DNA of 36,106 bases. It comes from Bryobacteraceae bacterium (GTDB taxonomy: Bacteria > Acidobacteriota > Terriglobia > Bryobacterales > Bryobacteraceae). The notes beneath the pieces are model-generated. The model was not told the origin of the DNA, made no database searches, and worked only from the letters and a program-made list of their open reading frames with translations. The stretch lies in assembly GCA_014860455.1 (NCBI GenBank), contig JACZJQ010000335.1, positions 1-36,106 of the forward strand. Direction: 5' to 3'. The translations under genes were made by a program, and so were the position numbers. Shown one piece after another: positions 15,115 through 26,500 of the stretch; the stretch's first letter is position 1, and every line of letters starts with the position of its first letter.

Positions 15115-15780
15115 GTGTCCCACTCCAAGGAAGAACATCACTGCTGGAACTGCGGCGAACATTCGGCCAGCGAGCGCGCCGCGCGTTCGCTGTTCTGCCA
15201 GTTCTGCAATACCCTCCAGGCCCCTTCGCCCGACTACTACCGTTTTTTCAGCCTGCCCAAGACGCTCGCCATCGACGACGAAGCGCTCCAGCAGACCTTC
15301 TATCAGATGAGCCGTCTGCTGCATCCTGACCGCTACGGCCGGCGGCACGAACGCGAACGCAACTATTCGCTCGAAGCCACCGCAATCCTTAACGACGGCT
15401 ACCGCGTCCTCAAAGACCCTGTCCGCCGCGCCGAATACGTCCTGCGCGAAAACGGCTTCCAGGTGGGCGAGCAGCGCTCAAACGAAGTCCCGCCCGAGCT
15501 TCTTGAAGAGGTCTTCGAGTTGAATATGATGCTCGACGAACTCAAGGCCGGCGACGACGACGTCATCCCCCAGCTCGACGAAGCGCGCGACCGCTTCCTG
15601 GCCATGCTGGATTCCATCGACACCGAACTCGACGAGGAGTTCCGCTCCCATGACGCCGCCGACGACGACGGCGCCCGCATGGCTTCGCTCACCGCCATCC
15701 GCGGCATCCTTCACCGCCGCCGCTACATCCGGAACCTCATCGATGAGGTCGACCGCCAGCTTACTTCCCGCAACGCCTGA
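15115..15780 (+). CDS. hscB: HscB/Hsc20 J-type co-chaperone with N-terminal zinc site
   Basis: A 221-residue co-chaperone for HscA. A C-terminal HscB oligomerisation domain binds IscU, and the J-domain HPD motif is at 70-72. Ahead of it is a cysteine pair of pairs, C10-x2-C13 and C28-x2-C31. Such a site is seen in eukaryotic HSC20 and in some bacteria, but is missing in E. coli HscB (171 residues). The start GTG 15115 follows an AGAGGAGG-like ribosome binding site. The tail helix is acidic. It hands IscU to HscA so that the cluster is released. Confidence 0.9.
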   Translation: MSHSKEEHHCWNCGEHSASERAARSLFCQFCNTLQAPSPDYYRFFSLPKTLAIDDEALQQTFYQMSRLLHPDRYGRRHERERNYSLEATAILNDGYRVLKDPVRRAEYVLRENGFQVGEQRSNEVPPELLEEVFELNMMLDELKAGDDDVIPQLDEARDRFLAMLDSIDTELDEEFRSHDAADDDGARMASLTAIRGILHRRRYIRNLIDEVDRQLTSRNA

Positions 15781-15817
15781 CCCCACCGGTCGCCATGCGG
15801 GCTTTCGGAGATATCAG

Positions 15818-17670
<1,853 letters not shown>

Positions 17671-17671
<1 letters not shown>

Positions 17672-17880
17672 TGGAACTCAACTGGACTGACTCGGAATCC
17701 ATCGGCATCGAACTGTTTGAGAAGTTCCCGGATCTGGACCCACTGACGGTCCGGTTCACGGATCTGCACAAAATGGTCGTCGAGCTTGAAGGCTTTGCCG
17801 GCGATCCCCATGCCTCGAACGAATCGAAGCTCGAAGCCATCCAGATGGCGTGGTTCGAGGAGTGGAACGAGGACGAGTAG
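17671..17880 (+). CDS. iscX: Fe-S assembly protein IscX
   Basis: A 69-residue protein matching IscX (YfhJ) almost throughout: WTDSESIGIELFEKFPDLDP, VRFTDLHKMVVELEGF and DPHASNESKLEAIQMAW. It is a small acidic protein that binds IscS and iron and tunes cluster assembly. It overlaps the hscA stop. In E. coli a ferredoxin gene lies between hscA and iscX; here there is no room for one. This is the last gene of the operon. Confidence 0.93.
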
Positions 17881-17904
17881 TTCTGCCTTCGGTTGTGTCC
17901 GGGA

Positions 17905-18303
17905 TCAGTCTTCCGGGACGATCAGCACGTCACCTGGGTGGATCACTGACTCGGCGTTTTTCAGCTTCTCCGGATTGGCCGCGATTATTTTCGGGAACTT
18001 CGACCCGTTGCCGTAGAACTTGTCGGCGATCTTCCAAAGCGAGTCACCTTTCACCACGGTGTAGGTCCGCACGGGCGGCGGTATGGACGCATCGACGCCG
18101 ATTTCGCATTGCAGGTCGGCGAAGATCGGATCCACCTGCTTAATGGCGTTCCAGACGTCGTTTCTGATGATCTCGGTTGGTGCCGCGCCCTTAATGACGA
18201 GTTTGTCGCCCTCCACATGAAGGTTGTCGAGACGAACATTATGCGTCTGGATGTAGTCGAGCACCGGTGCGTACTTGGCTTTGAATTGGTCCAGCGTGGG
18301 CAT
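17905..18303 (-). CDS. BON-LysM protein, Kbp (YgaU)-like
   Basis: A 132-residue protein with an N-terminal BON-like domain (~1-70, with VRLDNLHVEGDKLVIKGAAP and KQVDP) and a C-terminal LysM domain (~80-130, TYTVVKGDSLWKIADKFYG, NPEKLKNAESVIHPGDVLIVP in part). This is the arrangement of E. coli Kbp (YgaU), a small potassium-binding protein. No signal peptide is visible, consistent with a cytoplasmic location. The function in this organism is inferred. It converges with iscX, leaving 24 bp. Confidence 0.85.
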   Translation of the reverse strand: MPTLDQFKAKYAPVLDYIQTHNVRLDNLHVEGDKLVIKGAAPTEIIRNDVWNAIKQVDPIFADLQCEIGVDASIPPPVRTYTVVKGDSLWKIADKFYGNGSKFPKIIAANPEKLKNAESVIHPGDVLIVPED

Positions 18304-18366
18304 GATTTCCTCCTCCGCACATTATAGCGGGGAACCCTACCGCTGGCAGTTTGTGGCCGTGCGCCC

Positions 18367-18924
18367 CTATTTCACGTTCTCCTGCGGATTCGCTTTCGGC
18401 GCTGCTACCACTTCCACCAGGCCCGCAATGTCGCCCAGGCTGTCATAAACCGGCGCCAGCACCGAAACCATCCCCGGCCTCCGCTTCACCGTCTGCCGCC
18501 GCCCTGTCTCCAGTACCGCTTTCATTTCGGCGGGCATCGGCTGATGCAGGTCGCCCCAGCGCCAGAACTGGCTCATCTCGTTCACGTTGCGGATGGCGAT
18601 GTGGATGCGGTCCGGCGCACCGGGAACCGGGAGCCAGAGATTGACGTCGCAAGTGGCTGTGCAGAGCCGGGAGAGGCGGATCAGCGTCTTCTTCGTGGCG
18701 ATGAAAGCCGCGTGATCGACGTCGTAGTTGTCGGCCGCGGCCCACTGGTCGCGCGGGTTTTTATCCAGTATGGTGGCCACCGAGCGAGGCGTCTGGATGC
18801 GTCGTACAACGTCGCCGTCCACCATGGAGGAGGCGGTGCGGGCGATCTGGTCGAGTTCCGCGGCCAGCGGATCCTGGGCCGCGGGCGGCGCGGCAAGCAG
18901 GACGACGAGTGCGGCGGTGATCAT
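18367..18924 (-). CDS. secreted Cache/PDC-like single-domain protein
   Basis: Start 18924 is chosen because ATGA overlaps the stop of the upstream DUF4091 gene, and MITAALVVLLAAPPAAQ is a plausible signal peptide. The mature 165 residues (ELDQIARTASSMVDGDVVR, PRDQWAAADNYDVDHAAF, NVNEMSQFW, VSVLAPVYDSLGDIAGLVEV) have the shape of a small periplasmic PDC/Cache sensor, but there is no membrane anchor, kinase or methyl-acceptor domain after it. It could be a free ligand-binding protein. I am confident that it is a gene, not about the fold. Confidence 0.7.
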   Translation of the reverse strand: MITAALVVLLAAPPAAQDPLAAELDQIARTASSMVDGDVVRRIQTPRSVATILDKNPRDQWAAADNYDVDHAAFIATKKTLIRLSRLCTATCDVNLWLPVPGAPDRIHIAIRNVNEMSQFWRWGDLHQPMPAEMKAVLETGRRQTVKRRPGMVSVLAPVYDSLGDIAGLVEVVAAPKANPQENVK

Positions 18925-20723
18925 GGACGGCGCTCCTTCACAAGTGAGATGACGTAGCCGCGGACGCGGTCCCAGGCCGCAGCGTCGACGCCGGATTCGA
19001 AGCGCGGATCGGGCGGCAGGGCGTCGCCGATGGTGACGTTGTCCCAGGTCAGCGGGTCTGAATCGGCCAGCTTCGGGCGCGCCGAGCGCCAATCGGCGGG
19101 CGTTGTGCCGTTATAGCGTTTTGCCGCTTCGGCCCGCAGCGAAGCCGGCGGAATGGCGGATTTGAGGGAGTCCAGCAGCGCCAGGTCCTGCAGTGCGTTG
19201 CGTTGCAGTTTCAAACGGACCGAAGCCAGCGGCGCATCGATTCCAAACCGCCCGCCGGGATAGACCAGCGTCTCGCCGCCGCCTGAGAATTTGAACCACG
19301 GATCGGGCCCCGGAATCACCGTCTGCCAGCGCACGAAGCCGTCGACGCCGAGCATCCAGGGACGCAGCATATCGAGCGTGATATGCGACGCCGGCTTGTC
19401 GACATCAGGCGTGCCTCCGTAGGTCCAGACCGTGTCGCCGCGGACTTTCAGCAGCGGCGCGTTTTCGGCATACCAGTTAAACATGCCCCCGCCCACGACC
19501 CAGAAGTCGATGATGCCGGCTTGTTCCTTGAATTGGCGTTCCATCTGCCAGCTGGCATCGGTACGGAAGAGCCATTTCACCGGCGACGCCGGCGGGATGG
19601 CGGTCTTCATGAGGCGGTGGTATTCGACAAACACTGGCAGGTCGTTGAGGAAGCGGGTCTCGTCGCCGTCCCAGTGGAAGGCCTTGTAGCGCTTCTTGTG
19701 GTTGAAGAACAACTCGTACTTCGTCTTCGTCCAACCCTTCTCGCGGAAGTGGGCCTCCATCTCGCGCATCACGTTGACGAACTCGCGCTCGTAGCCCGGC
19801 TCGCCCCACCACAGAAACGACGCCGGCCATTCGGGATTGACGGGCAGATAGACGTATGGAATCGGTCTTGCACCGCGCCTCGTCCCGGCGAACGCCGACC
19901 CGTCCAGCAGCGGGCCGTAGTGCTTGTCGTAGAGTGTCCAATCGGCGACGCGCTTGGTCTTGCCGGAGCCTTCCAGCCGCGGGGCGAACTCGGCCGCGGT
20001 CTTGCCGCCGTGGCCGTAGCCAAGCTGATGGTAGATTCCGCGATGTTCCATGAAGACGCGGTGGTAGGCGTGGATGAGGCCGAAGAACGGATCGCTCAGA
20101 TAGAAATTTGGGGTGCGCTTGGCCAGTTCCGGATACTGCCCGGCGAACCACGACGTGCCGTAGGAGTTGTGGTCAATGACGATGGGGTCTTCGGCAGGTA
20201 CGACGGCATCGAGAACTTCGACGCGGATGGGGACCGAGGATTTCACGCCGCCGGAGTCGAGCGAGACGGTGAGGGCCTGAACGCCGGGCGTTGCCGATTC
20301 CGGGATCCAGATGTCGAGCCAGTAGGATTGCGCCGTCTGACCCTGGATGTGGTTGGCCGCATCGGGCAACTGGGCCTTGTGCGGCAGAGCCGCGGGGATC
20401 AGCGCGTCGGGGTAATAGAGCTTCGACTTGGGCAGGAAGTGGAACCACTCGCGGTAGAGTTCGGCTGCCAGTTCCCCCGACGCGGACACCGAGTATGCCG
20501 CGGGCTGCGCGCCTGAAACCACAATGCGGCAGGAGGCGTATGCTCCGCGGGCCGAGACGAGGGTGATCTGTTTCGCCGGCGGCACGGCGGCTGCGCGATC
20601 GGCGGCGACGATCTGGCCGAAAGGATCGGTGCGGATATGCGCAGGCAACACCGACAGGTCCGCGGCCAGGGCCTGGACCGGGAGAGCGATCAGCAGAGCT
20701 GTTGCAATCGTGATTTTCGTCAA
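18921..20723 (-). CDS. DUF4091 glycoside-hydrolase-like secreted protein
   Basis: A 600-residue protein with signal peptide MTKITIATALLIALPVQALA. A beta-sandwich occupies ~30-170, with SYWLDIWIPESATPGVQALTV as its most typical strand. A TIM-barrel-like domain with WH/W-rich segments follows (YGTSWFAGQYPEL, NPEWPASFLWWGEPGYE, KTKYELFFNHKKRYKAF, TWTYGGTPDVDKP in part), then a DUF4091 tail (LRPWMLGVDGFVRWQT, DPWFKFSGGGETLVYPG, SVRLKLQRNALQDLALLDSL). DUF4091 proteins are seen as glycoside-hydrolase-like, but no substrate is established. The Cache-like gene overlaps its stop by ATGA. It lies 33 nt downstream of the M20 gene. Confidence 0.85.
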   Translation of the reverse strand: MTKITIATALLIALPVQALAADLSVLPAHIRTDPFGQIVAADRAAAVPPAKQITLVSARGAYASCRIVVSGAQPAAYSVSASGELAAELYREWFHFLPKSKLYYPDALIPAALPHKAQLPDAANHIQGQTAQSYWLDIWIPESATPGVQALTVSLDSGGVKSSVPIRVEVLDAVVPAEDPIVIDHNSYGTSWFAGQYPELAKRTPNFYLSDPFFGLIHAYHRVFMEHRGIYHQLGYGHGGKTAAEFAPRLEGSGKTKRVADWTLYDKHYGPLLDGSAFAGTRRGARPIPYVYLPVNPEWPASFLWWGEPGYEREFVNVMREMEAHFREKGWTKTKYELFFNHKKRYKAFHWDGDETRFLNDLPVFVEYHRLMKTAIPPASPVKWLFRTDASWQMERQFKEQAGIIDFWVVGGGMFNWYAENAPLLKVRGDTVWTYGGTPDVDKPASHITLDMLRPWMLGVDGFVRWQTVIPGPDPWFKFSGGGETLVYPGGRFGIDAPLASVRLKLQRNALQDLALLDSLKSAIPPASLRAEAAKRYNGTTPADWRSARPKLADSDPLTWDNVTIGDALPPDPRFESGVDAAAWDRVRGYVISLVKERRP

Positions 20724-20756
20724 TGGCCGGACTCCTCAAACAACAGCATCAATCAA

Positions 20757-22070
20757 TCAACGGAAGCTGGGGAAACGTCCCCAGCGGTAGACAAAGAGCA
20801 GCAGCACCTTGGCGGCATCGACCACCGAGTCGATTTCGACCGACTCGTCGGCGAGGTGGGTATTCGCCCCGCGGGCTCCCCACAGGATTGCCGGCATCCC
20901 GAAGTGCTGGTGGAAGACATACATGTCGCAAGGGCCTTCGATGCCGGCCTGCGCGGGAGCGGTTCCTATCGCCTCCTCGGCGGCTCCTGAGAACTGCTGG
21001 AGAAAGAAGCGGCTGAAGTCGTGGTCGGGCAGCGTGGAACCGGGCAGCCAGCGGATGGGGAACTCGACGTTCGGGTGTGAAGGGTACAGGTCAGGGCGGG
21101 CAGCGACGACTTGGCCGAACCACAGATTGAACTGAGCATCCACAGTCTCCAGCGATTCGCCGGGCATGGTCTGCCAGAACAGTTCCACCTTGCATGTGGC
21201 GGCCGTCGCCATCGGCTCGCCGCTCCCCCAGGGTCCGGTGTGGACCTTGAGAACCGATACGGGGACCGGGTTGGCGAGGTGGCGGTAGGCCGGGTTCGGC
21301 GGCGCGGTGGCGCGGCGCAATTCGGCGAAGCCGGGGACCTGGGAGAGGAACCAGGCGACCTGGCCGGCGACGCCATCCTCCATGTGCTCGGAAAGGATGC
21401 CGGCGTTGGCGGACTCGAACGTAATATGCGCCGTGCGGCCTCCGCGCTGGGCGTGGCAGATGCGCAGGAACGAGGGTTCAGAGATGATTGCCGCGTGGGC
21501 CAGATGGCCGCGGACGCGGCCGGCCAGGGTGCCGTTGACGCCGCCGAATTCCTCGTCCACGACGCATTCGATCGTGACGTCACCCAACGGGCGAATGCCC
21601 AGGTCGTGAAAGGCGCGGGCGACGAACAGGTTTGTTGCGATGCCGGCCTTCATGTCGTTCGAACCGCGTCCATAGAGCAGGCCGTTCTCGACGTGGCCGG
21701 AGAAAGGGTCGCGGGTCCAGGGTAGCGTGCCGCGCGGGACGGTATCGATGTGGCCGGAGAGCAGAATGGAGAGCCCGTCGCCGCCTTTCAGCTTGGCCGC
21801 CAGATTCGGCCGGCCGGCGTAGTCGCGGCCGGGCCTGAACAGCGGATGGGACTCGAGTCCTTCCACCTCGGAAAGTTCGTAGAGATCGGTCTCGAATCCA
21901 CAGGCCTCGAGATACTCGCGGCAGTAGCGCTGGCAGGCGGCCTCCGCGCCGGTGGGGGGCGTGTTTTCGGAAGGGATGCGGACCAGGTCCTGGACGAGGG
22001 AAACCAGAGCGTCGCGGTGGGCTTCAACGTAATCGAGAAGTTCGCGTTGGACGGAAAGTTCAGCCGGCAT
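20757..22070 (-). CDS. M20-family ArgE/DapE-type metallopeptidase
   Basis: A 437-residue zinc amidohydrolase/peptidase. Metal-site motifs are visible: LLSGHIDTVP (His, Asp), GRGSNDMKAG (bridging Asp), DEEFGGVNG (catalytic Glu then metal Glu), and a late His in DMYVFHQHFG. The dimerisation domain lies between. Members cleave N-acyl amino acids, succinyl-diaminopimelate or dipeptides. The substrate is not determined, though the adjoining amino-acid permease suggests peptide or amino acid use. Its start overlaps the end of the permease gene by 11 bp and its ribosome binding site sits in a hairpin (22072-22084). Confidence 0.88.
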   Translation of the reverse strand: MPAELSVQRELLDYVEAHRDALVSLVQDLVRIPSENTPPTGAEAACQRYCREYLEACGFETDLYELSEVEGLESHPLFRPGRDYAGRPNLAAKLKGGDGLSILLSGHIDTVPRGTLPWTRDPFSGHVENGLLYGRGSNDMKAGIATNLFVARAFHDLGIRPLGDVTIECVVDEEFGGVNGTLAGRVRGHLAHAAIISEPSFLRICHAQRGGRTAHITFESANAGILSEHMEDGVAGQVAWFLSQVPGFAELRRATAPPNPAYRHLANPVPVSVLKVHTGPWGSGEPMATAATCKVELFWQTMPGESLETVDAQFNLWFGQVVAARPDLYPSHPNVEFPIRWLPGSTLPDHDFSRFFLQQFSGAAEEAIGTAPAQAGIEGPCDMYVFHQHFGMPAILWGARGANTHLADESVEIDSVVDAAKVLLLFVYRWGRFPSFR

Positions 22071-23460
22071 TGGAGGAGTCCTCCTCTAGGCTGGCCAGTG
22101 TCTTCGGTGGGATGCGGAAGCCGCGGGTCAGTATTGCGAGGTAGATGAATCCAACGGCCAGCCAACCGAAACCGGCGAGTTTGGCCATATTGGAGAGATT
22201 GAGCCACAGGAAGCCGCAGACGACGGCGCCAAGGATGGGGAACAGCAGGTGGCGGACTCCGTCCCAGCCGGAGCGAAGCCGCAGGCGGAAGTAGTAGTGG
22301 GCGATGACGGCGAGGTTCACCATGATGAAGCCGGTGAGGGCGCCGAAATTGAGAAGTTCGACGGCAAGTTGAAAGCGGAAGGCCAGCGAACCGATGAGGG
22401 CGACGGCGCCCATGACGAGGATGCCGCGGACGGGTGTCGAAGTGCGGGGGTCGATCTTGGCGAAGACGCGGCTGGAGATGATGCCGTCGCGGCCCATGCC
22501 GAGCAGCAGGCGGGATGCGCCGGCCTGGCCGGTGAGGGCGCTGGCGAGTCCGGCGACGAGCAGGACAAACGTGAGTGCGCCGAACATCAGTTTCCCGCCG
22601 ATAAGCGAGGCGATGTCGAGGATGGCGGTATCGGTGCTGGGGAAGGCCTTGTAGTCCGGCCAGACGAGGGCGGCAAGGTAGACGGTAAGGATGCAAATGA
22701 GGCCCTGGAAGATACAGACGGCGACAGTGGCCCAGCCGATGTCGCGCTTGGGATCGACAGCATCCTCGGCCAGCGTGGAGATGGCGTCGAACCCGATATA
22801 GGACAGCGTGGCCACTCCGGCGGCGGCGAGCATCGGTCCTGGGGAGAATGACTCAGGGCGGAAGAAGCCTGGCAGGCTGAACAGGCCAGCCCAGCCGTGG
22901 GTAACGGCGACGTGGCGGATGGCAAGCGTGGTGAACAGGATGGCGCAGCCGGTCATTATGCCCATGAGCCAGGCCGAGGCGCGGGCGGTCATGCGGATGC
23001 CGCGAAGGTTGACCGCGGTGATGGCGAGAGTGAACAGGATGGCCCAGATCCAGTTGGGGACGATGGGGAGGAGACGTTCGGCGGTGAGCGAGGCGTAGAT
23101 GACGCTGAGCAGTGGGATGAGGAAGTAGTCAAGGATCATGGCCCAGCCGGCGAGGAAGCCGGCATGGGGGTTGAGGCCACGCTGGGCGTAGGTATAGGTA
23201 GATCCGGCCGAGGGGAAGACAGCGGACATTTTGGCATAACTGGCGGCAGTGAAAAACATCGCCACCATGGCCACGACATAGGCGAGGGCAGCGTGTCCTC
23301 CGGAAAGCTGCTGGACGATGCCGAAGACCGGGTAAGGCGCGGTGGGGGTGAGGATAACGAGTCCGTAGAGGACCAGATCCCGGCGCGACAATACGCGCCT
23401 GAAGTGGGGGGCGGCTTGCTCCGCGTCAGGACCGGGCGCTGCGAGTTTGACCTTATCCAT
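22060..23460 (-). CDS. APC-family amino acid permease
   Basis: A 466-residue integral membrane protein with about 12 hydrophobic segments, typical of the amino acid-polyamine-organocation family. The N-terminal region has LVILTPTAPYPVFGIVQQLSGG, a conserved TM1-like break in part, followed by FPSAGSTYTYAQRGLNPHAGF, and DAISTLAEDAVDPKRDIGWAT, the typical loop after TM6. It imports or exchanges amino acids across the inner membrane. The C-terminus overlaps the M20 start by 11 bp, so the two are translationally coupled. A TATACT box lies 22-27 nt upstream of the ATG but no -35 was seen. Confidence 0.9.
   Translation of the reverse strand: MDKVKLAAPGPDAEQAAPHFRRVLSRRDLVLYGLVILTPTAPYPVFGIVQQLSGGHAALAYVVAMVAMFFTAASYAKMSAVFPSAGSTYTYAQRGLNPHAGFLAGWAMILDYFLIPLLSVIYASLTAERLLPIVPNWIWAILFTLAITAVNLRGIRMTARASAWLMGIMTGCAILFTTLAIRHVAVTHGWAGLFSLPGFFRPESFSPGPMLAAAGVATLSYIGFDAISTLAEDAVDPKRDIGWATVAVCIFQGLICILTVYLAALVWPDYKAFPSTDTAILDIASLIGGKLMFGALTFVLLVAGLASALTGQAGASRLLLGMGRDGIISSRVFAKIDPRTSTPVRGILVMGAVALIGSLAFRFQLAVELLNFGALTGFIMVNLAVIAHYYFRLRLRSGWDGVRHLLFPILGAVVCGFLWLNLSNMAKLAGFGWLAVGFIYLAILTRGFRIPPKTLASLEEDSSNAG
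22072..22084 (-). promoter_or_regulatory. ribosome binding site of the M20 gene held in a hairpin
   Basis: On the minus strand GGAGG (22084-22080) is followed by ACT and its own complement CCTCC. The M20 ATG is 9 nt after GGAGG. The hairpin lies within the last codons of the permease, so translating ribosomes would open it. Confidence 0.45.
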
Positions 23461-23519
23461 TCAGGCTGGCTCTGGCAGACGAGTATAGACTTGTGTGGCC
23501 TGCGGGCTGCAGTGCTGGA

Positions 23520-23556
23520 GAAAAAGCGGGGCAGAGCGCCGAAGCGCCCTGCCCCG
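23520..23556 (-). terminator. intrinsic terminator of the TonB-receptor operon
   Basis: On the minus strand CGGGGCAGGGCGC pairs with GCGCTCTGCCCCG (13 bp, one G-U) around a TTCG tetraloop, followed by CTTTTTCT. It begins 8 nt after the receptor stop. This is a textbook Rho-independent terminator and separates the receptor from the permease operon. Confidence 0.92.
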
Positions 23557-23564
23557 AGTGCGAG

Positions 23565-26500
23565 TTACCAACTCAGTCGCAAAGACAGCTGAATGGTGCG
23601 GGGATCATTGGTTTGCGTCGTCAGATCCTGAAGGCCGGTGTTGGCGTTCGGGCTGGCGTCGTTGGGGTGGTTAAATGCGTTGAAGAAGTCCGCGGTGAAG
23701 CGGAGCTTGATACCCTCGGTGATCGAGAAGTTCTTGAACGCCGAGATGTCGGCGCTCCAGGCGCCCGGACCCTTCATGAATGCGCGCGAGTTCCAGCTCA
23801 CGGTCTCCGTGATGCCGGTATTGCGCACGGTTCCATTGGAGAGCAACTGCGGGATCTGGTTAGAGAAGTTGCTGCCGACGGGGTGCATGACGCGCTTGGC
23901 GCGGTCGAGCGGAACCAGCGCCTGGAGTGCGGTCTGGTCGACGTTGGTAGCCAGGGTGGGGGTGAAGTCACCCGCAAACCAGAGCCGCTGAGTGCGGCCG
24001 CTGTAGGTGAGCATGAGCCGCTGATCTTCGGACAAAGAGGGATTGCCGAACAGGTATTCGCTGGCCGCGACGCCCATCCAGTGACCGGAGCGCCATCCGC
24101 CGAGGGCTGCGACCTGCCAGCCGCCAATCAGGGCGTCGACGCCGCGATTGGAGTCGCTCGCGAACTTGCGGCCCTTGCCGAACGGCAGGTCGTAGATGCC
24201 GTTCCAGCGCATCGTGTGGGCCGGGATGTTCGTGGATCTCTGGTAGCCGAGGCGGAGGCGATCATCGTAGGAGAGGTCGCCGCCACCCAGGAGTTGGACG
24301 TTCTCGGGAACCTGGAACACCCCGTTGGTGGAGTTGATCGATCCGCCGCCGGAGGTGAAGCCGCCGGCGTCAGAGGTGGTCAAGGTCTTGTTGTAGACAT
24401 AGAACCACTGGGCGGCGAGACCGCTGGAGTAGCGGCGCTCCAACTCAACCTGGAATGACGTGGAGTTGGAATAGCCGGTCTTGTTGGCGGCGTTGCCGAA
24501 GTTCCAGTCCTTGTTCGGTCGCAATTCGTCGCGGTTGGAGGGCGGGGCAAGCTTCGTGCGGGCCACGTAGTTGTACTCAGCCTCACGGCTGCCGACGCTG
24601 AACTTCTGTTCCATTCCGGTGGAATGGTTGCCGATGTAGCTGAGGCGGAGCGAGGTCATGTTCATGAGCTCGCGTTCGAGCGTGAAGTGCCAGGATTGGG
24701 CGCGGCCGTCACGCCATTCGCGGTAGTCCCATGGCACGAACCCGCGCGCCGAGGGAGGGAGTCCGACGATGCCGGCGGTATTGATGGTCGCCTTGCCGAT
24801 GAACAGATTTGAGTTCGGGGCGGTCCGGACGCCATAGCTGCCCGTACCGTCGAGCGAGGCCGCCAGGTTCTCGTAGCGAAGGTTGAACGGCGGGTTGGTG
24901 CGCGACGCCTGCAAGATCTGCGACAGCGGCATGGTCCAGAAATACTCACCGTAGCTGCCGCGCAGGACCATCTTGGAATTCAGCTTAAAGGCAAATCCAA
25001 GTCTCGGCCCGAAGTTGTTGTTGTCGGCCGGGATCAGATTGTTGGGCAGGCCGGCCTGGCTGGCCGTGGTCCAGGTCAGTCCGCGCTGCGCCCAGCTTGC
25101 AAGCAGGGAGGGCGGCAATCCGCCGATCGACTCCATAGCCGTGGAGCCGGGGGTGACGACTTCGAACTTGCTGCCGATAGTGTCCAGATTGACGTTGACC
25201 AGGCGGTCGAACTTCTCCTTGTAAGGCGTCCACTTGTCGTAGCGCAGCCCAAGCATCAAGGTCAGACGCGGCGTCACCTTCCAGGTGTCCTGGACGTAGG
25301 CGCCGATCTCCTTCTGCCTGAAGTAGAAGTAGCCACGGTTGTATTGGGCTGAGTAGTAGCTGGCTAGGCCAAGCGCCATGGTCGCCGTGCCGTCACCGGT
25401 GTAGGGGACGGCGCTGTCGCTGTTCGGATCGTATTGCGAGGTCCATTCCGGGCCGAAGTCATGCTCGCCCATGGCCTGCTGCAGTTCACGGATGTTGTTG
25501 AGTTCCTGGCGATACTGGCCGCCAAACATCACGGTGTGCGCTCCGGTCACCCAGGTGAAGTTGGGCTGGAAGATGTAGGACGTCAGCATCTCATCCTTGC
25601 GGTTGTCGGCGTCCCACGAGAAGTAGGTACTCCAGTCGTTGTCGCTGTGCGAATACATGGTGGGCCAGCCGAACTCGCCGAACGGGTTCGGCAGCCCAAG
25701 TTGGTTCGCCCACGGTGTCAGGTCGGCGAGCGTTCCCGAGCTCTTCGGGGCGCGGTGCACCGCCATCAGCATCTCGCTGATGAACGAGGGCGTGAACGTC
25801 CTCGTATAGCGAACCGAAGCGTTATAAACCCTCCCGTCGTTGCGGCTGGTGCCGTAGCCGTCGGTGACGTCCGAGCGCGGCCCTCCATACACGCCGCCGG
25901 TCTGGGTGTAGTAACGGCGCGACCGTGTGAATCGGCCGGTGAGGATATTTTTCTCATTGAAGTTGTGGTCACCGCGCAAGGTGATGTTGTTGGTGTCGGT
26001 CTTGACCGCGTAATACTCCTGCATGTTGATGCCGAGATACGGGTTGATGGTATTTGTCGGCGCGTGCGTCACCGACTTCATCGTTGCGAAGAACGGATTC
26101 AACCGCGCCGTCGGGATCTTATTGCCGGTGAACGGCGTGCGCAGCCCCGAGGCGTTGGTGGTCAGCGGATCGTAGATCGGATAGAAGTTCGAGCTGCTGT
26201 CAGTGGCGTTCGAGAAATCTCCGCCCCACATGGCTTCGGTCGGCACGGTGTCCTGGTAGTAGCGCTTTTCCCGCTGCCGCAAGCCTTCGTAGGCCGCGAA
26301 CCAGAAGGTCTTGTTGCGCCCGTCATACAACTTCGGGATGAAGAAGGGACCGCCGGCCGAGGCGCCGAATTCGTTGCGGGCCAGGAAGGAGGAAGTGTTG
26401 CCGTCCTGCCGCCGGCGTGCAACGAGTCCGCCACCGTTGTTGCGGAAGGTCTCGAACAGCGAACCATGGAACTGGTTCGTGCCGCCCTTGGTGACGATGG

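Noticed and set aside
15650-15817. Extended N-terminus of hscA inside hscB
   Set aside because: Family length and the ribosome binding site GGAG 8 nt before ATG 15818 give a standard 617-residue HscA.
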